DNA of 64,000 nt, taken from Anaerococcus lactolyticus ATCC 51172. Its GTDB lineage: Bacteria > Bacillota > Clostridia > Tissierellales > Peptoniphilaceae. The stretch is from positions 250,359 through 314,358 of the forward strand of contig NZ_GG666045.1 of the NCBI RefSeq assembly GCF_000156575.1. Reading direction: 5' to 3'. Shown here in pieces: positions 36,278 to 45,928 of the stretch. The notes under the pieces are model-generated. The model searched no databases, was not told where the DNA came from, and saw only the letters and a list, made by a program, of their open reading frames with translations. How positions within the stretch are numbered: the stretch's first letter is position 1; each line of letters opens with the position of its first letter. The position numbers and the translations under genes are program-made.

Positions 36278-37456
36278 CTACCTCAAAAGTCGAATTGCTT
36301 TTGGTAAATAAGAGATTATATCACTCGCAATAAGAGATTCTTCACATAAGTAACTACTAGCTAGATCTCCAGCAAGAGAGTGAAGATAAACTCCTAGTTT
36401 TGCTGCATCAAATTCATTTAAAATTGGAAGCAGGCCTGATATCACGCCCGTCAAAACGTCCCCACTTCCAGCAGTTGCCATTCCAGGATTACCTAATTTA
36501 TTTATATATAATTTGTCCCCATCAGTTACTAGGGTGTTTTCAGATTTTAAAACAAGTATTATCTCATATTTTTTTGCAAATTCCTTTGCAATTTTAATTC
36601 TTTCTTTATTTATTTCACTTATAGAAAGTCCAGTTAATCTTGAAAATTCCTTTAAATGGGGAGTTAAGATAATATTTTTCTTACTTAATACCGATTTATC
36701 TTTAGCTACCGCGTTTAATCCATCTGCATCAATAATAATTTTACCATTAAACTCATTAATTATATTACCTATTAACTTATTTAAGCTTGGATCTGTACCC
36801 ATGCCTGGGCCTATAGCTAGGACATCCTTGTCATTTAAATATCCAAAAATCTGATCAAGTATATAATTATTATACTTTAAATTATAAGAATCAATAGTGT
36901 TTATAATAGGCTCGCAAGACTTAATCTGTAAAATTTTACTAATAGATGATGGAACCAGTAGATAAACGAGCCCTGCCCCTGCTCTGAGGCAAGCAGTTGA
37001 AGATAGAAAACAAGAACCGGACATGCCTTCTGATCCACCAAGTATAGCGACTTTTCCATAAGTGCCCTTATGGCTTTCTTTTTTTCTTTTAGGCAAAATA
37101 TTTCTCATTTCATTTTCTATTGTAAGATTTGGTATCTCATTATTCATACAAACAGCTATGGCCTTACCATCATCATGAGAAATCGAAACTTCGCATTCGC
37201 ATATTTCACCATCTATATAAATATACGGACGATTTTTTTCGTGTAAAACTTCAATCTTTGCTTCTTTAAGATATATGATGTCAAGATTGTAGGCTTTTAT
37301 AACAGCCTCTTTTAAGGCAAAAATTCCCGCTAAAGTCTGATAAGGATTTTCTTTCTTAAAAGCATATGAAAGCTCATTTGAAGTGAAAATTTTCCTTAAA
37401 AATTTATCTGATTTTTCTTTTATTTTGCTTACTGAAATTATATCAATGCCTATCAC
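36278..37456 (-). CDS. Fusion of holo-ACP synthase (AcpS) and ADP-dependent NAD(P)H-hydrate dehydratase (NnrD)
   Basis: A 392-aa two-domain protein. Residues 1-105 are AcpS, which attaches 4'-phosphopantetheine to acyl carrier protein: GIDIISVSKI with the metal Asp, FTSNELSYAF, and FALKEAVIKAY with the conserved Lys-Glu, then VSISHDDGKAIAVC. From about residue 125 comes NnrD, which repairs hydrated NAD(P)H: ILGGSEGMSGS, RAGAGLVYLLVP, IGPGMGTDP, IIDADGLNAVA, LTPHLKEFSRLTG and GNPGMATAGSGDVLTG. The NnrE epimerase domain is absent. The start is the GTG at 37456 (MIGIDII), 6 nt after AAGGTGGG; an upstream TTG overlaps that RBS. Confidence 0.88.
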   Translation of the reverse strand: MIGIDIISVSKIKEKSDKFLRKIFTSNELSYAFKKENPYQTLAGIFALKEAVIKAYNLDIIYLKEAKIEVLHEKNRPYIYIDGEICECEVSISHDDGKAIAVCMNNEIPNLTIENEMRNILPKRKKESHKGTYGKVAILGGSEGMSGSCFLSSTACLRAGAGLVYLLVPSSISKILQIKSCEPIINTIDSYNLKYNNYILDQIFGYLNDKDVLAIGPGMGTDPSLNKLIGNIINEFNGKIIIDADGLNAVAKDKSVLSKKNIILTPHLKEFSRLTGLSISEINKERIKIAKEFAKKYEIILVLKSENTLVTDGDKLYINKLGNPGMATAGSGDVLTGVISGLLPILNEFDAAKLGVYLHSLAGDLASSYLCEESLIASDIISYLPKAIRLLR

Positions 37457-37567
37457 TGAATACCCACCTTGTTTCAACTTCTTGTATGAATATTTTAGTT
37501 TTATTTATTTTAAATTCGGACTTTTCTACTAAAGAATGTTTGCATTTTAAATTATATTCTTAATTCG

Positions 37568-37593
37568 AAAAAGGGAAGTGTCCTCACACTTCC
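37568..37593 (-). terminator. gatB terminator
   Basis: A GGAAGTGT/ACACTTCC 8-bp stem with a 4-nt loop and CTTTTT on the minus strand. The gatB stop is at the base of the stem. It ends the pcrA-ligA-gatCAB transcript. Confidence 0.88.
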
Positions 37594-39011
37594 TATTCTC
37601 CTATCTTTTCTTTTAAAAGTTTATTGATTTCTTGAGGATTACCCTTACCCTTTGTTTTTTTCATAGCTTGACCAACCAAGAATCCAAAGGCTCTATCTTT
37701 TCCATTTTTGATATCTTCGATAGATTGAGGATTTTCTTTAAGAACTTCGACTACAATATCCTCTAAGAATGAAGAATCTGAGATTTGAAGAAGATTTCTC
37801 TCTTCTGCAAGTTTTTCTGGATCTTCGTTAGTAGTGTAGATATCTCTTAGAAGTTTTTTAGCCACATTATTGTTAACCTTATTTTCCTTAGCAAGATTAA
37901 TCAATTTAGCAAAATTATCAACTGTTAATTTCATATTCTCAGCAGTTTCATCAGCTTCATTTAATCTTCTAGATAATTCTGTTAGAATCCAATTAGCAGT
38001 TGTATTTGGATCTTTTACAAGCCTATCTGTCTCTTCAAATAAATTAGCCAGATTTCTATCATGGCTTAAAAGATTTGCATCATACTCAGACAACTTGTAG
38101 TCTTTGATGTATCTTGCTTGTTTTTCGCTTGGTAATTCTGGCAGATGTTCCCTAATATGGTTAATAAACTCATCAGAAAGATAAATATCAGGAATATCAC
38201 CATCAGCTGAGAATCTGTAGTCATTTCCGACTTCCTTATTTCTCATATGAATAGTCTTAAGCTCAATATCATCCCACCTTCTGGTTTCCTTAACACCAGT
38301 CTTACCTTCTTCCAAAAGTATTGTTTGTCTTTCGACCTCATAACTTAAGGCATTTTCTATAGCTCTTATTGAGTTGATATTTTTAATTTCAGCTATTTCG
38401 GTTCTAAGATTTAACTCTTCGTCTTTAATGTTGACATTTACATCCACACGCATAGAACCTTCAGCCATTATACAATCAGAAACTCCAAGGAATTTTAGAG
38501 TTGCTGCAAGATTTTCTACAAATTCTCTTGCCTCCTCTGGTGAAGATATGTCAGGATCTGTAACTATCTCTATTAGAGGTACCCCAGCTCTGTTATAATC
38601 CATAAGTACTGTGTCGTCATCATTGTGGTTTGATTTTCCAGTATCTTCTTCCATATGGATTTCCCTTATATTAATGTGTTTACCACTAGCAAGCTCCAAG
38701 TATCCTTCATAAGCATATGGCTTATCAAACTGGGTAAGCTGATAACCTTTAACTAAGTCTGGATAAAAATATTTTTTTCTATCGACCTTTTGTTCATTTC
38801 GGATTTTGCAATTAAAGGCAAGTCCTGCCATAACTGCATATTCTACAGCTCTTTTATTCATTTGTGGCAATGTGCCTGGATGACCTAGACAAATAGGACA
38901 TACGTTTGTATTAGGTACTGCTCCGAATTCATTTTTACAGGAGCAAAACATTTTTGTATCTGTAGATAACTCAACGTGGATCTCAAGACCTATTATTGTT
39001 TTAGTTTTCAT
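37593..39011 (-). CDS. gatB: Asp-tRNA(Asn)/Glu-tRNA(Gln) amidotransferase subunit B
   Basis: Kinase/transferase subunit of GatCAB, which activates misacylated Glu-tRNA(Gln) or Asp-tRNA(Asn) with ATP and amidates it. 472 aa. Starts TIIGLEIHVELSTDTKMFC, has the zinc site CSCKNEFGAVPNTNVCPICLG, the MDYNRAGVPLIEIVT segment and the C-terminal YqeY-like tRNA-binding tail. It overlaps gatA by 11 bp. Confidence 0.97.
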   Translation of the reverse strand: MKTKTIIGLEIHVELSTDTKMFCSCKNEFGAVPNTNVCPICLGHPGTLPQMNKRAVEYAVMAGLAFNCKIRNEQKVDRKKYFYPDLVKGYQLTQFDKPYAYEGYLELASGKHINIREIHMEEDTGKSNHNDDDTVLMDYNRAGVPLIEIVTDPDISSPEEAREFVENLAATLKFLGVSDCIMAEGSMRVDVNVNIKDEELNLRTEIAEIKNINSIRAIENALSYEVERQTILLEEGKTGVKETRRWDDIELKTIHMRNKEVGNDYRFSADGDIPDIYLSDEFINHIREHLPELPSEKQARYIKDYKLSEYDANLLSHDRNLANLFEETDRLVKDPNTTANWILTELSRRLNEADETAENMKLTVDNFAKLINLAKENKVNNNVAKKLLRDIYTTNEDPEKLAEERNLLQISDSSFLEDIVVEVLKENPQSIEDIKNGKDRAFGFLVGQAMKKTKGKGNPQEINKLLKEKIGE

Positions 39012-40413
39012 TTAATCTCCTTAAAAATTCTTCTCCGGCATTTAATAATTTGCTATCTTCGTTTGCATTTGCAATAAATTGAACAGAACCTGAAATTCCT
39101 TTTCTAACAGGAACAGATAATCCACACATTCCAGATAGATTTACAATAACGTTAAAACCGTCAGATTTAAAATCGCTTAATGGATCTTGGTAATCGTCAT
39201 CTAAACTTGGTGGTAGGTTTGTAACTGTTGGGGTTATTATAAGATCATAAGTTTTAAATACTTCTTCTAGTTCTTGTTTGATTAACGTTCTTAATTTAAG
39301 ACCTTGTCTGTAGACTCTTTGATTATCATCAGCAGATAAGTACATGGTTCCAAGAGCTATCCTTCTTTGAACTTCCTCACCAAGACCTTCTGATCTTGAA
39401 TTTATAAATAATTCGTCAACTGATGTGTACTTATCACTTTGGTAACCAAACCTGATTCCATCAAATCTTGACATGTTAGATGATACTTCGCTTGACATAA
39501 CAACATTATATACTGGATTAGCATATTTAGAATACTTAAGATTTATTGGAGAAAGGTCGGCTCCCAGCTTTTTAAGCTCATCTAGAGCGCTATTATAATC
39601 TTTTTCTACAGTAGAATCAATATCCATATGCATCTCATCATCTGATGGAATATAAGCAATTTTCTTTCCCTTAAAATCATAGGTATCCATCTCATACTTG
39701 TAATCATCAAGTCTTACGGTCATATCATGTTCATCTGGACCTTCTATAACTTGAGCGATAGTCCTAATATCTGCAACATTTTTTCCAAAAACTGAAACTT
39801 GATCTAAGGTGTTTGCCATTGAAACAACACCATTTCTACTTACCATAGAATAAGTTGGCTTATATCCAAGGATATTACAATAACTTGCAGGGCACCTTAC
39901 AGATCCACCTGTATCAGTACCAAGGGCAATTAGCACATCTTCTTTTGCAACAGCTGCAGCTGATCCTGATGAAGAACCTCCAGTTAATCTTGTTTTATCA
40001 ACTGGATTTTTAACAGGACCAAAATAAGAAGTTTTTCCTCTACCACCCATAGCAAATTCATCCATGTTGGTTTTAGCGATAATAATTGCATCTTCTGCTA
40101 AAAGATTTTCCACAACTTTTGCGTCAAACATAGGTCTAAAATTCTCCAGCATCTTTGATGCACAGGTCATATTCATATTTTTATATGAAATATTGTCCTT
40201 AACTGCAACAGCTATACCAAAAAGCGAACCAAGTTCTGCGCCACTCGCTAACTTTTCATCAAGCAGCTTAGCTCTTTTTAATGAATCTTCTTCATCAAAA
40301 GTAATATAGGCATTTGTATCATCGTTTTTGATTTTTTCAAGAATGTTTTTTGTATTCTCTTCTACACTAATTTCTCTATTTTTATATTTATCTATAATAG
40401 CCTTTATATCCAT
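39001..40413 (-). CDS. gatA: Asp-tRNA(Asn)/Glu-tRNA(Gln) amidotransferase subunit A
   Basis: Amidase-signature subunit that releases ammonia from glutamine. 470 aa. The Ser-cisSer-Lys triad is visible: Lys in AVKDNISYKNM near residue 77 and serines in TGGSSSGSAAAVA and GTDTGGSVRCPAS. The ATG at 40413 is chosen because GGAG lies 5 nt upstream of it. The ATG one codon earlier and a TTG seven codons earlier are less well placed. It overlaps gatC by a few bases. Confidence 0.95.
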   Translation of the reverse strand: MDIKAIIDKYKNREISVEENTKNILEKIKNDDTNAYITFDEEDSLKRAKLLDEKLASGAELGSLFGIAVAVKDNISYKNMNMTCASKMLENFRPMFDAKVVENLLAEDAIIIAKTNMDEFAMGGRGKTSYFGPVKNPVDKTRLTGGSSSGSAAAVAKEDVLIALGTDTGGSVRCPASYCNILGYKPTYSMVSRNGVVSMANTLDQVSVFGKNVADIRTIAQVIEGPDEHDMTVRLDDYKYEMDTYDFKGKKIAYIPSDDEMHMDIDSTVEKDYNSALDELKKLGADLSPINLKYSKYANPVYNVVMSSEVSSNMSRFDGIRFGYQSDKYTSVDELFINSRSEGLGEEVQRRIALGTMYLSADDNQRVYRQGLKLRTLIKQELEEVFKTYDLIITPTVTNLPPSLDDDYQDPLSDFKSDGFNVIVNLSGMCGLSVPVRKGISGSVQFIANANEDSKLLNAGEEFLRRLNEN

Positions 40414-40421
40414 CATTGCTC

Positions 40422-40700
40422 CTATAGTTTCCAATCTAATCTAAAGTAACCAAACTCAGTATCTTTTGCATTTTCTAGTGCTTTTGACCTTGCAAGTGAT
40501 TCTTTAGGTGTGTCTTCTCTAAATACAGCCTTATGATTTTTTATATATTCTGTCATCTCAACATCTTTTGTATCAACTTCAAAAATCTCTTCAATAAAAC
40601 CTAAAACCCTGTTGAATTTATTTGCAATCACTTCTTTATCTTGATTTTCTAAACTTAAATGGCTAAGGTTGTAGATTCTCTCTACTTCTTTTACATCCAT
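40422..40700 (-). CDS. gatC: Asp-tRNA(Asn)/Glu-tRNA(Gln) amidotransferase subunit C
   Basis: Small structural subunit that wraps GatA onto GatB. 92 aa, with the typical pattern VERIYNLSHLSLENQD at the start, a central VLGFIEEIFEVDT helix and a late VFREDTPKESL motif. It lies 1 bp after ligA and immediately before gatA. Confidence 0.93.
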   Translation of the reverse strand: MDVKEVERIYNLSHLSLENQDKEVIANKFNRVLGFIEEIFEVDTKDVEMTEYIKNHKAVFREDTPKESLARSKALENAKDTEFGYFRLDWKL

Positions 40701-40701
40701 C

Positions 40702-42705
40702 CTATTCTCCTTTTAATTCAGATAAGAAACTATATAGCTTCTCATCTTCATATATTTCTACATTTAATTCTATAGCCTTATCTTTTTTTGATCCAGCTTT
40801 TTCTCCAGCAAGTACAATATCTGTATTTTTTGATACCGAACCTCTTACATTTGCTCCGTTATCCTCGAGCATCTTCTTAATATCATCTCTGTTATAACCA
40901 TCAATAGTTCCAGTAATTACAAAGTTAATTCCATCTAATTTTTTTGAATCACTTGTGTTTTCTCTTGGATTATTGAGATTAATACCCTTAGATAAAAGTA
41001 TATCTATAGATTCTACTATATTTTTATCGTGGAAAAATTCTACTATATTTTCACCAGTAATTTCACCAATATCATCAATTTCAATTAATTCATCTACTGT
41101 AGCATTTCTTAATTTATCAAATGATTTAAATTTGTTAGCCAAATCTCTAGCTGTTCTTTCGCCAACATTTGGGATACCGATGGCGTAAATGAAAGCATCT
41201 AAATCCCTATTTTTGCTATTATCTATTGAAGCTAATAGATTTTTAGCTTTTTTATGACCGAACCTTTCAAGTTTTATTAACTCGTCATAGGTTAAGTCAT
41301 AAATATCATAAATTTCTTTTATGCTTAATTCTTCTATTAATTGACCAATTGTTTTTTCTGATAAGCCCTCAATATCCATAGCATTTCTTGATGCATAGTG
41401 TTCCATCCTAGCTAGAAGCTGAGGTGTGCAAGATATTGAATTAGGACAAACTATGTGGACCTTTTCTTGAATTAATTCACTATGACAATATGGACAATGA
41501 GTAGGTTTTTCTATTTTTATTGTGCCTGGTTGATTTTCATCAACTACTCCTAAGATTTCAGGTATTACATCATTTGACCTTCTTATAAAAACGTCTGATC
41601 CAATTTTTACTTTTTTTCTTTCGATATCATCATAGTTATTTAGGGTCGCTCTAGATACTGTAACTCCCGAAAAATCAACCGGTTCAAGAATAGCAGAAGG
41701 AGTTACTTTACCAGTCCTACCAACATTCCAAATAACATCAAGAAGTTTAGTTGTGAATTCTTCTGGTTCAAATTTAAAAGCTATTGACCACCTAGGGAAT
41801 TTCTCAGTAACTCCCAGTACTTCTTGTGTTTTTTTATCGTTTATTTTTATAACAACTCCATCAGTTAAAACATCTAGAGTTTTTCTTTCTTCTTTTATAC
41901 GTTCAAGTTCATTAATTATTTCATCAAGACTTGTAACTTTCTTGTGATAGGGATGAACATTTAATTTCATCTCTTTTAAAAACGATAACATTTCTTCTTC
42001 ATTTTTAAAATTAATACTATTTGTTGGAACAGCATAGAAATATGCAGTTAAATGTCTTTTTGCTGTCTCCTTAGTATCTAGATTTCTAATAGCACCAGCC
42101 GCTGCATTTCTAGCATTCTTAAGCTGAGTTTCATTTTCTTTATTATACCTGTCTAACTCCGAAAGAGGCATAAGTGCTTCACCTTGAATTTCAAGTAAAG
42201 ATTTTTCCTTAATGGTAAAAGGTATGGACCTTATAGTTTCTGCCTGAGCCTTAACTTGTTCACCAACTATTCCATTTCCACGTGTCGCAGCTGTTTTTAA
42301 TATGCCATCTTCATAGGTCAAATTAATGGTAAGACCGTCAAATTTATATTCCATGACAAATTCTAAATTAGGTAAGCGCTCACCACTTGTACTTTCGTAT
42401 GCTTCCTTAAGTCTTTTGCATCTTTCAATCCACTCTTTTATTTCATCGTAAGATTGAGCTTTATCTTGACTTAATAGTCTTGTTAGATGGTAATGTTTTT
42501 CAAATTTATCTAGAATTTGTCCCCCAACCCTATTAGTAGGTGAGTTTTCTGGAACATAAGCTAAATTTTTTTGTAATTTTATCAATTGATTATATAGCTT
42601 ATCATACTCACCATCAGAAACTAGAGGCTTATCTAAAGTGTAGTAATGATAGTCTAGTTCATTTATTCTTTCAATTATTTTTTTAAGTTCATCTAATTTA
42701 TTCAT
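40702..42705 (-). CDS. ligA: NAD-dependent DNA ligase
   Basis: Seals nicks in Okazaki fragments and repair using NAD. 667 aa. N-terminal Ia domain (LDYHYYTLDKPLVSDGEYD), the adenylation lysine in EYKFDGLTINL near residue 118, OB fold, a Cys4 zinc finger (CPYC, then CPNSISC), helix-hairpin-helix repeats and the C-terminal BRCT (INFVITGTIDGYNRDDIKK). Operon with pcrA, 2 bp upstream; pcrA-ligA pairing is typical in Firmicutes. Confidence 0.97.
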   Translation of the reverse strand: MNKLDELKKIIERINELDYHYYTLDKPLVSDGEYDKLYNQLIKLQKNLAYVPENSPTNRVGGQILDKFEKHYHLTRLLSQDKAQSYDEIKEWIERCKRLKEAYESTSGERLPNLEFVMEYKFDGLTINLTYEDGILKTAATRGNGIVGEQVKAQAETIRSIPFTIKEKSLLEIQGEALMPLSELDRYNKENETQLKNARNAAAGAIRNLDTKETAKRHLTAYFYAVPTNSINFKNEEEMLSFLKEMKLNVHPYHKKVTSLDEIINELERIKEERKTLDVLTDGVVIKINDKKTQEVLGVTEKFPRWSIAFKFEPEEFTTKLLDVIWNVGRTGKVTPSAILEPVDFSGVTVSRATLNNYDDIERKKVKIGSDVFIRRSNDVIPEILGVVDENQPGTIKIEKPTHCPYCHSELIQEKVHIVCPNSISCTPQLLARMEHYASRNAMDIEGLSEKTIGQLIEELSIKEIYDIYDLTYDELIKLERFGHKKAKNLLASIDNSKNRDLDAFIYAIGIPNVGERTARDLANKFKSFDKLRNATVDELIEIDDIGEITGENIVEFFHDKNIVESIDILLSKGINLNNPRENTSDSKKLDGINFVITGTIDGYNRDDIKKMLEDNGANVRGSVSKNTDIVLAGEKAGSKKDKAIELNVEIYEDEKLYSFLSELKGE

Positions 42706-42707
42706 AT

Positions 42708-44903
42708 CTATACCTTTTTAATTGGTGCATAGGCTTGGTTAAGTTTCTTAAGTCCTTTTTTATCAAAGGCAATTACAAGTTCATTTCCTTCTGGACTTTC
42801 CTTAACTTGGACGACCATTCCTCTTCCCCACTTGCTATGTTCAATAGTATCTCCTACCTGGTAGGTAGAGTCATCTTTCTTAAAGGCTTTTATCTTAAGG
42901 TCAAGAACAGATTGTCTGGTCTTTTCCCTCATATAATCTTCGTTCATTGCTTGCTCATAAGATTTGGATTTATAGTCAATATATTCCCTACTTGTTTCTT
43001 TTTTTATTAAATCTTTTATTTCATCGATAAAACGAGAAGGCTTGTAATATGTGACCTTGCCATAATTTCTTCGCATCTGAGCACTTGTCAAAAATAACTT
43101 TTCTTCAGCACGAGTGATTCCGACATAAAAAAGTCTTCTTTCTTCCTCAAGATTTCCCTCATCCAAACTCCTCTTGCTTGGAAATAATCCCTCATCAAGA
43201 CCAACTATAAAGACAACTGGAAATTCGAGCCCCTTTGCCTGGTGCATAGTCATAAGTGAAATAGATTCATTATTTTCTTCAGTCTTATCAATATCAGATA
43301 AAAGGGATAGGTTTTCTAAGTAATCTCTTAAATCATCCTCAGGATTTGCCTCCTGGTAGTCAGCAGCTGAAGAAATAAATTCATTAATATTATCAACTCT
43401 TGCCCTATCTTCAACAAGAAGAGATTTTTCTAGCGACCTAAGATAGCCAGTCTTTTCTAACACTTCATTAATTAGATCAACTATCTTATATTTATCAACA
43501 TTTATAAATATTTCCTCAAGAGGTTTATAGAATTTATCAGTGAGATTTTTTAACCTATCAGTCATTAAGATTGAAAAATTATCATCAGTAATTAAGTCAA
43601 GCATTGATATACCGTGACTAATGGCAATTTTTTCTATCTGATCTATTGATTTATCACCTATACCACGTTTTGGTTCGTTGATTATCCTCTTTAAACTAAC
43701 ATCGTCCTTGCTATTAACCAAAATATTTAGATAGGCAATTAAATCTTTAATTTCTTTCCTATCATAGAACTTTAGGCCGCCAACAACCTTATAGGCAATT
43801 AGATTTTTAAGGAGAGCTTCTTCGAAGGGCCTTGACTGGGCGTTGGTCCTATAAAGAATTGCCATATCACTTTCCTTGTAACCATCAGCTAATAAATTTT
43901 TAATAGTATCAATAACAAATTTACTTTCATCGCTTTCTATTGAGGTTTCCTTATATAAGACATCAGCTCCATCGCCATTTTCGGTCCAAAGATTTTTTTC
44001 TTTTCTTTCAAGGTTATTTGCAATTAAAACATTAGCGGTCTCTAAAATCTTAGATGTAGACCTATAATTCTGCTCAAGTTTAATAATCTTTGTATTCTTA
44101 AAGTCTTTTTCAAAACTGAGGATATTTCTAATATCAGCTCCCCTAAAAGAATAAATAGATTGATCAGCATCGCCTACTGCGACCACATTTTGTTTTTTAC
44201 CAGCAATAAATCTTATTAGTTCATACTGTGAATTGTTTGTATCTTGAAACTCATCGACAAAAATATAATCAAACTTATTTTGATAATACCTAAGAGTTTC
44301 TGAATCTTTAACAAATAACTCCAAAACTTTCTCTATTAAGTCATCAAAATCAAGTGCATTATATTCGTATTTCTTTTTTTCATATTTCTTAAAAATTTCA
44401 GCGATTTCATCTGCATTTTGCATATAAAAATTCATTTTTAAAAAATCTTCCGGACTTATCGACTTATTTTTTGCATTCGAAATTATGCTTTGAGCAAGCC
44501 TTGGATTTATATCATCTTTGTAGCCTAGATCTTTTATGATGTCTCTTATAAGGGTTCTCTGGTCTTGGGTATCATAGATGGTAAAATTATTAGAATATCC
44601 AATCTTTTCAATATTCATCCTTAAAATTCTAGCACATATAGAGTGAAATGTACCAATCCATAAATAGGCAACATCCATGTCAAGTAAAGAGCTTACTCTT
44701 TCTTTCATCTCATTGGCTGCCTTATTGGTAAAGGTTATGGCTATAATATTTCTGGGATCTACAGATTCTTCTTTTATCTTATAGGCAATACTAGAAGTGA
44801 GCACTGAAGTTTTACCACTTCCAGCTCCAGCTAGCACCAAAAGAGGTCCATCCTTATGTAATACAGCTTCTTTCTGCCTGTCGTTTAACCTATCTAAATT
44901 CAT
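42708..44903 (-). CDS. pcrA: ATP-dependent DNA helicase PcrA (UvrD family)
   Basis: 3'-5' SF1A helicase for nucleotide excision repair, rolling-circle replication and removal of recombinase from DNA. 731 aa. Motif I VLAGAGSGKTSVL near residue 24-36, motif Ia ITFTNKAANEM, motif II VDEFQDTN, motif III GDADQSIYSFRGAD, motif IV LEQNYRST, motif V TMHQAKGLEFPVVF and motif VI VGITRAEEKLFL. The C-terminal YQVGDTIEHSKWGRG Tudor-like RNA polymerase-binding segment is present. A -10 TATAAT sits 26 nt upstream. Confidence 0.97.
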   Translation of the reverse strand: MNLDRLNDRQKEAVLHKDGPLLVLAGAGSGKTSVLTSSIAYKIKEESVDPRNIIAITFTNKAANEMKERVSSLLDMDVAYLWIGTFHSICARILRMNIEKIGYSNNFTIYDTQDQRTLIRDIIKDLGYKDDINPRLAQSIISNAKNKSISPEDFLKMNFYMQNADEIAEIFKKYEKKKYEYNALDFDDLIEKVLELFVKDSETLRYYQNKFDYIFVDEFQDTNNSQYELIRFIAGKKQNVVAVGDADQSIYSFRGADIRNILSFEKDFKNTKIIKLEQNYRSTSKILETANVLIANNLERKEKNLWTENGDGADVLYKETSIESDESKFVIDTIKNLLADGYKESDMAILYRTNAQSRPFEEALLKNLIAYKVVGGLKFYDRKEIKDLIAYLNILVNSKDDVSLKRIINEPKRGIGDKSIDQIEKIAISHGISMLDLITDDNFSILMTDRLKNLTDKFYKPLEEIFINVDKYKIVDLINEVLEKTGYLRSLEKSLLVEDRARVDNINEFISSAADYQEANPEDDLRDYLENLSLLSDIDKTEENNESISLMTMHQAKGLEFPVVFIVGLDEGLFPSKRSLDEGNLEEERRLFYVGITRAEEKLFLTSAQMRRNYGKVTYYKPSRFIDEIKDLIKKETSREYIDYKSKSYEQAMNEDYMREKTRQSVLDLKIKAFKKDDSTYQVGDTIEHSKWGRGMVVQVKESPEGNELVIAFDKKGLKKLNQAYAPIKKV

Positions 44904-44928
44904 CTACACATCCTTCCTTAACCCTAAC

Positions 44929-44934
44929 ATTATA
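44929..44934 (-). promoter_or_regulatory. Probable pcrA -10 box
   Basis: TATAAT in the short gap between the preceding terminator and the pcrA RBS. Any -35 would fall in the T-rich terminator tail, so the upstream element is poor. Confidence 0.5.
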
Positions 44935-44938
44935 CCGC

Positions 44939-44968
44939 AAAAAAAAGAGTAAGTAGGCTTACTCTTTT
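44939..44968 (-). terminator. Terminator after TrpR-like gene
   Basis: AAAAGAGTAAG/CTTACTCTTTT, an 11-bp stem with a 4-nt loop and an 8-nt U-run on the minus strand. It separates the acyP-murT-gatD-regulator group from pcrA. Confidence 0.88.
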
Positions 44969-45276
44969 GATTCTTTTAAATCCTTTTCAATTAATTTATC
45001 TAGGACTAACTCATAACCACCTGAACCATAGTTAAGTGATCTATTTACCCTAGAGATGGTAGCAGTTGAAGCTCCCGTTTCTTCTTCAATTACTGAATAT
45101 GTTTTTCTAATCTTAAGTAGTTTTGCTACATGAAGCCTTTGTGAAATAGATTGAATTTCTCTAGCTGTACATATATCAGTAAAGAATTGGTAGCACTCTT
45201 CAATATCCTTAAGCATTAAAATAGCTTCAAATAACTCATCAGCTTCTTTTGTTCTTAGTTTTGATTCTGTCATCAT
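44959..45276 (-). CDS. TrpR/YerC-YecD family transcriptional regulator
   Basis: A 105-aa helical DNA-binding protein of the TrpR-like YerC/YecD family. The pattern LFEAILMLKDIEECYQFF, then DICTAREIQSISQRLHVAKLL and the helix-turn-helix TYSVIEEETGASTATISRVNR with SLNYGSGGY is characteristic. In Firmicutes this gene often precedes pcrA, as here; its regulon is not established. Its stop is at the base of a strong terminator. It follows gatD by about 10 bp with AAGGAG in the gap. Confidence 0.88.
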   Translation of the reverse strand: MMTESKLRTKEADELFEAILMLKDIEECYQFFTDICTAREIQSISQRLHVAKLLKIRKTYSVIEEETGASTATISRVNRSLNYGSGGYELVLDKLIEKDLKESKE

Positions 45277-45286
45277 ATCATTCTCC

Positions 45287-45928
45287 TTAAATAATTATTT
45301 TTATGATTTTTCTGCACAAATTCTCATTTCTCGCTAAAATTGGACCGTGCAAGTATGTCCCGATAGTATTTTTATAGATAAAACCTTCAGTATTATCTTC
45401 TCCATTGTTGCCATTTCCTTCTATAACCTGACCAAATGGAGTTTGATTGTCGGACAAAAATGTCCTACCACCATGATTTTCAAAGCCAACGCATGTTTCA
45501 TCAAATCTTTTTACATAAATTTTTATTTGGCCCGTAAATCGATTCTTTGACTCCTGATTTAAAGTATAGTGGTCAAAAATATTAAGACCTTCTATCTTTT
45601 CTCCATTAGCACCATAGTAGTACTTGCCTAATAGTTGATAGCCACCACATATAGCAAGGAATAACCCGTCATTTTCGATATAATTAACGAGTTCATCTCT
45701 TTTTTTAATAAGATCATCTTTAACTATATTTTGTTCGTAGTCTTGACCACCCCCAAAAAATACAAAGTCATAATCAGAAGCTCTAAAATCATCACCTAGA
45801 GACACTATCTTTCTTTCTGAATTTATACCCATTCTTTTTAGTTCATACTCAAAGGCCATTAAATTTCCAACATCACCGTAGGTATTCAGAAGGTTCCCAT
45901 ATAGGTGACATATTCTTATCTTTCTTAT
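45287..45928 (-). CDS. gatD: Lipid II isoglutaminyl synthase, glutaminase subunit GatD (probable ATA start)
   Basis: Class I glutamine amidotransferase-like subunit that supplies ammonia to MurT for amidation of stem D-Glu in lipid II. The catalytic Cys lies in LAICGGYQLLG and the His in GTYLHGPI. The conserved N-terminus RICHLYGNLLNTYGD is encoded upstream of the first in-frame ATG (45859). Between the preceding in-frame stop and that motif there is no ATG, GTG or TTG. The best reading is an ATA start at 45926-45928 in an ATAA overlap with murT, 9 nt after GGGAGGT, giving 213 aa. A point change from ATG, or a sequence error, would look the same. Confidence 0.82.
   Translation of the reverse strand: MRKIRICHLYGNLLNTYGDVGNLMAFEYELKRMGINSERKIVSLGDDFRASDYDFVFFGGGQDYEQNIVKDDLIKKRDELVNYIENDGLFLAICGGYQLLGKYYYGANGEKIEGLNIFDHYTLNQESKNRFTGQIKIYVKRFDETCVGFENHGGRTFLSDNQTPFGQVIEGNGNNGEDNTEGFIYKNTIGTYLHGPILARNENLCRKIIKIII

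Noticed and set aside
45287-45859. gatD starting at the internal ATG 45859.
   Set aside because: This would remove the conserved RICHLYGNLLNTYGD strand and loop of the amidotransferase fold, and there is no RBS at that ATG.
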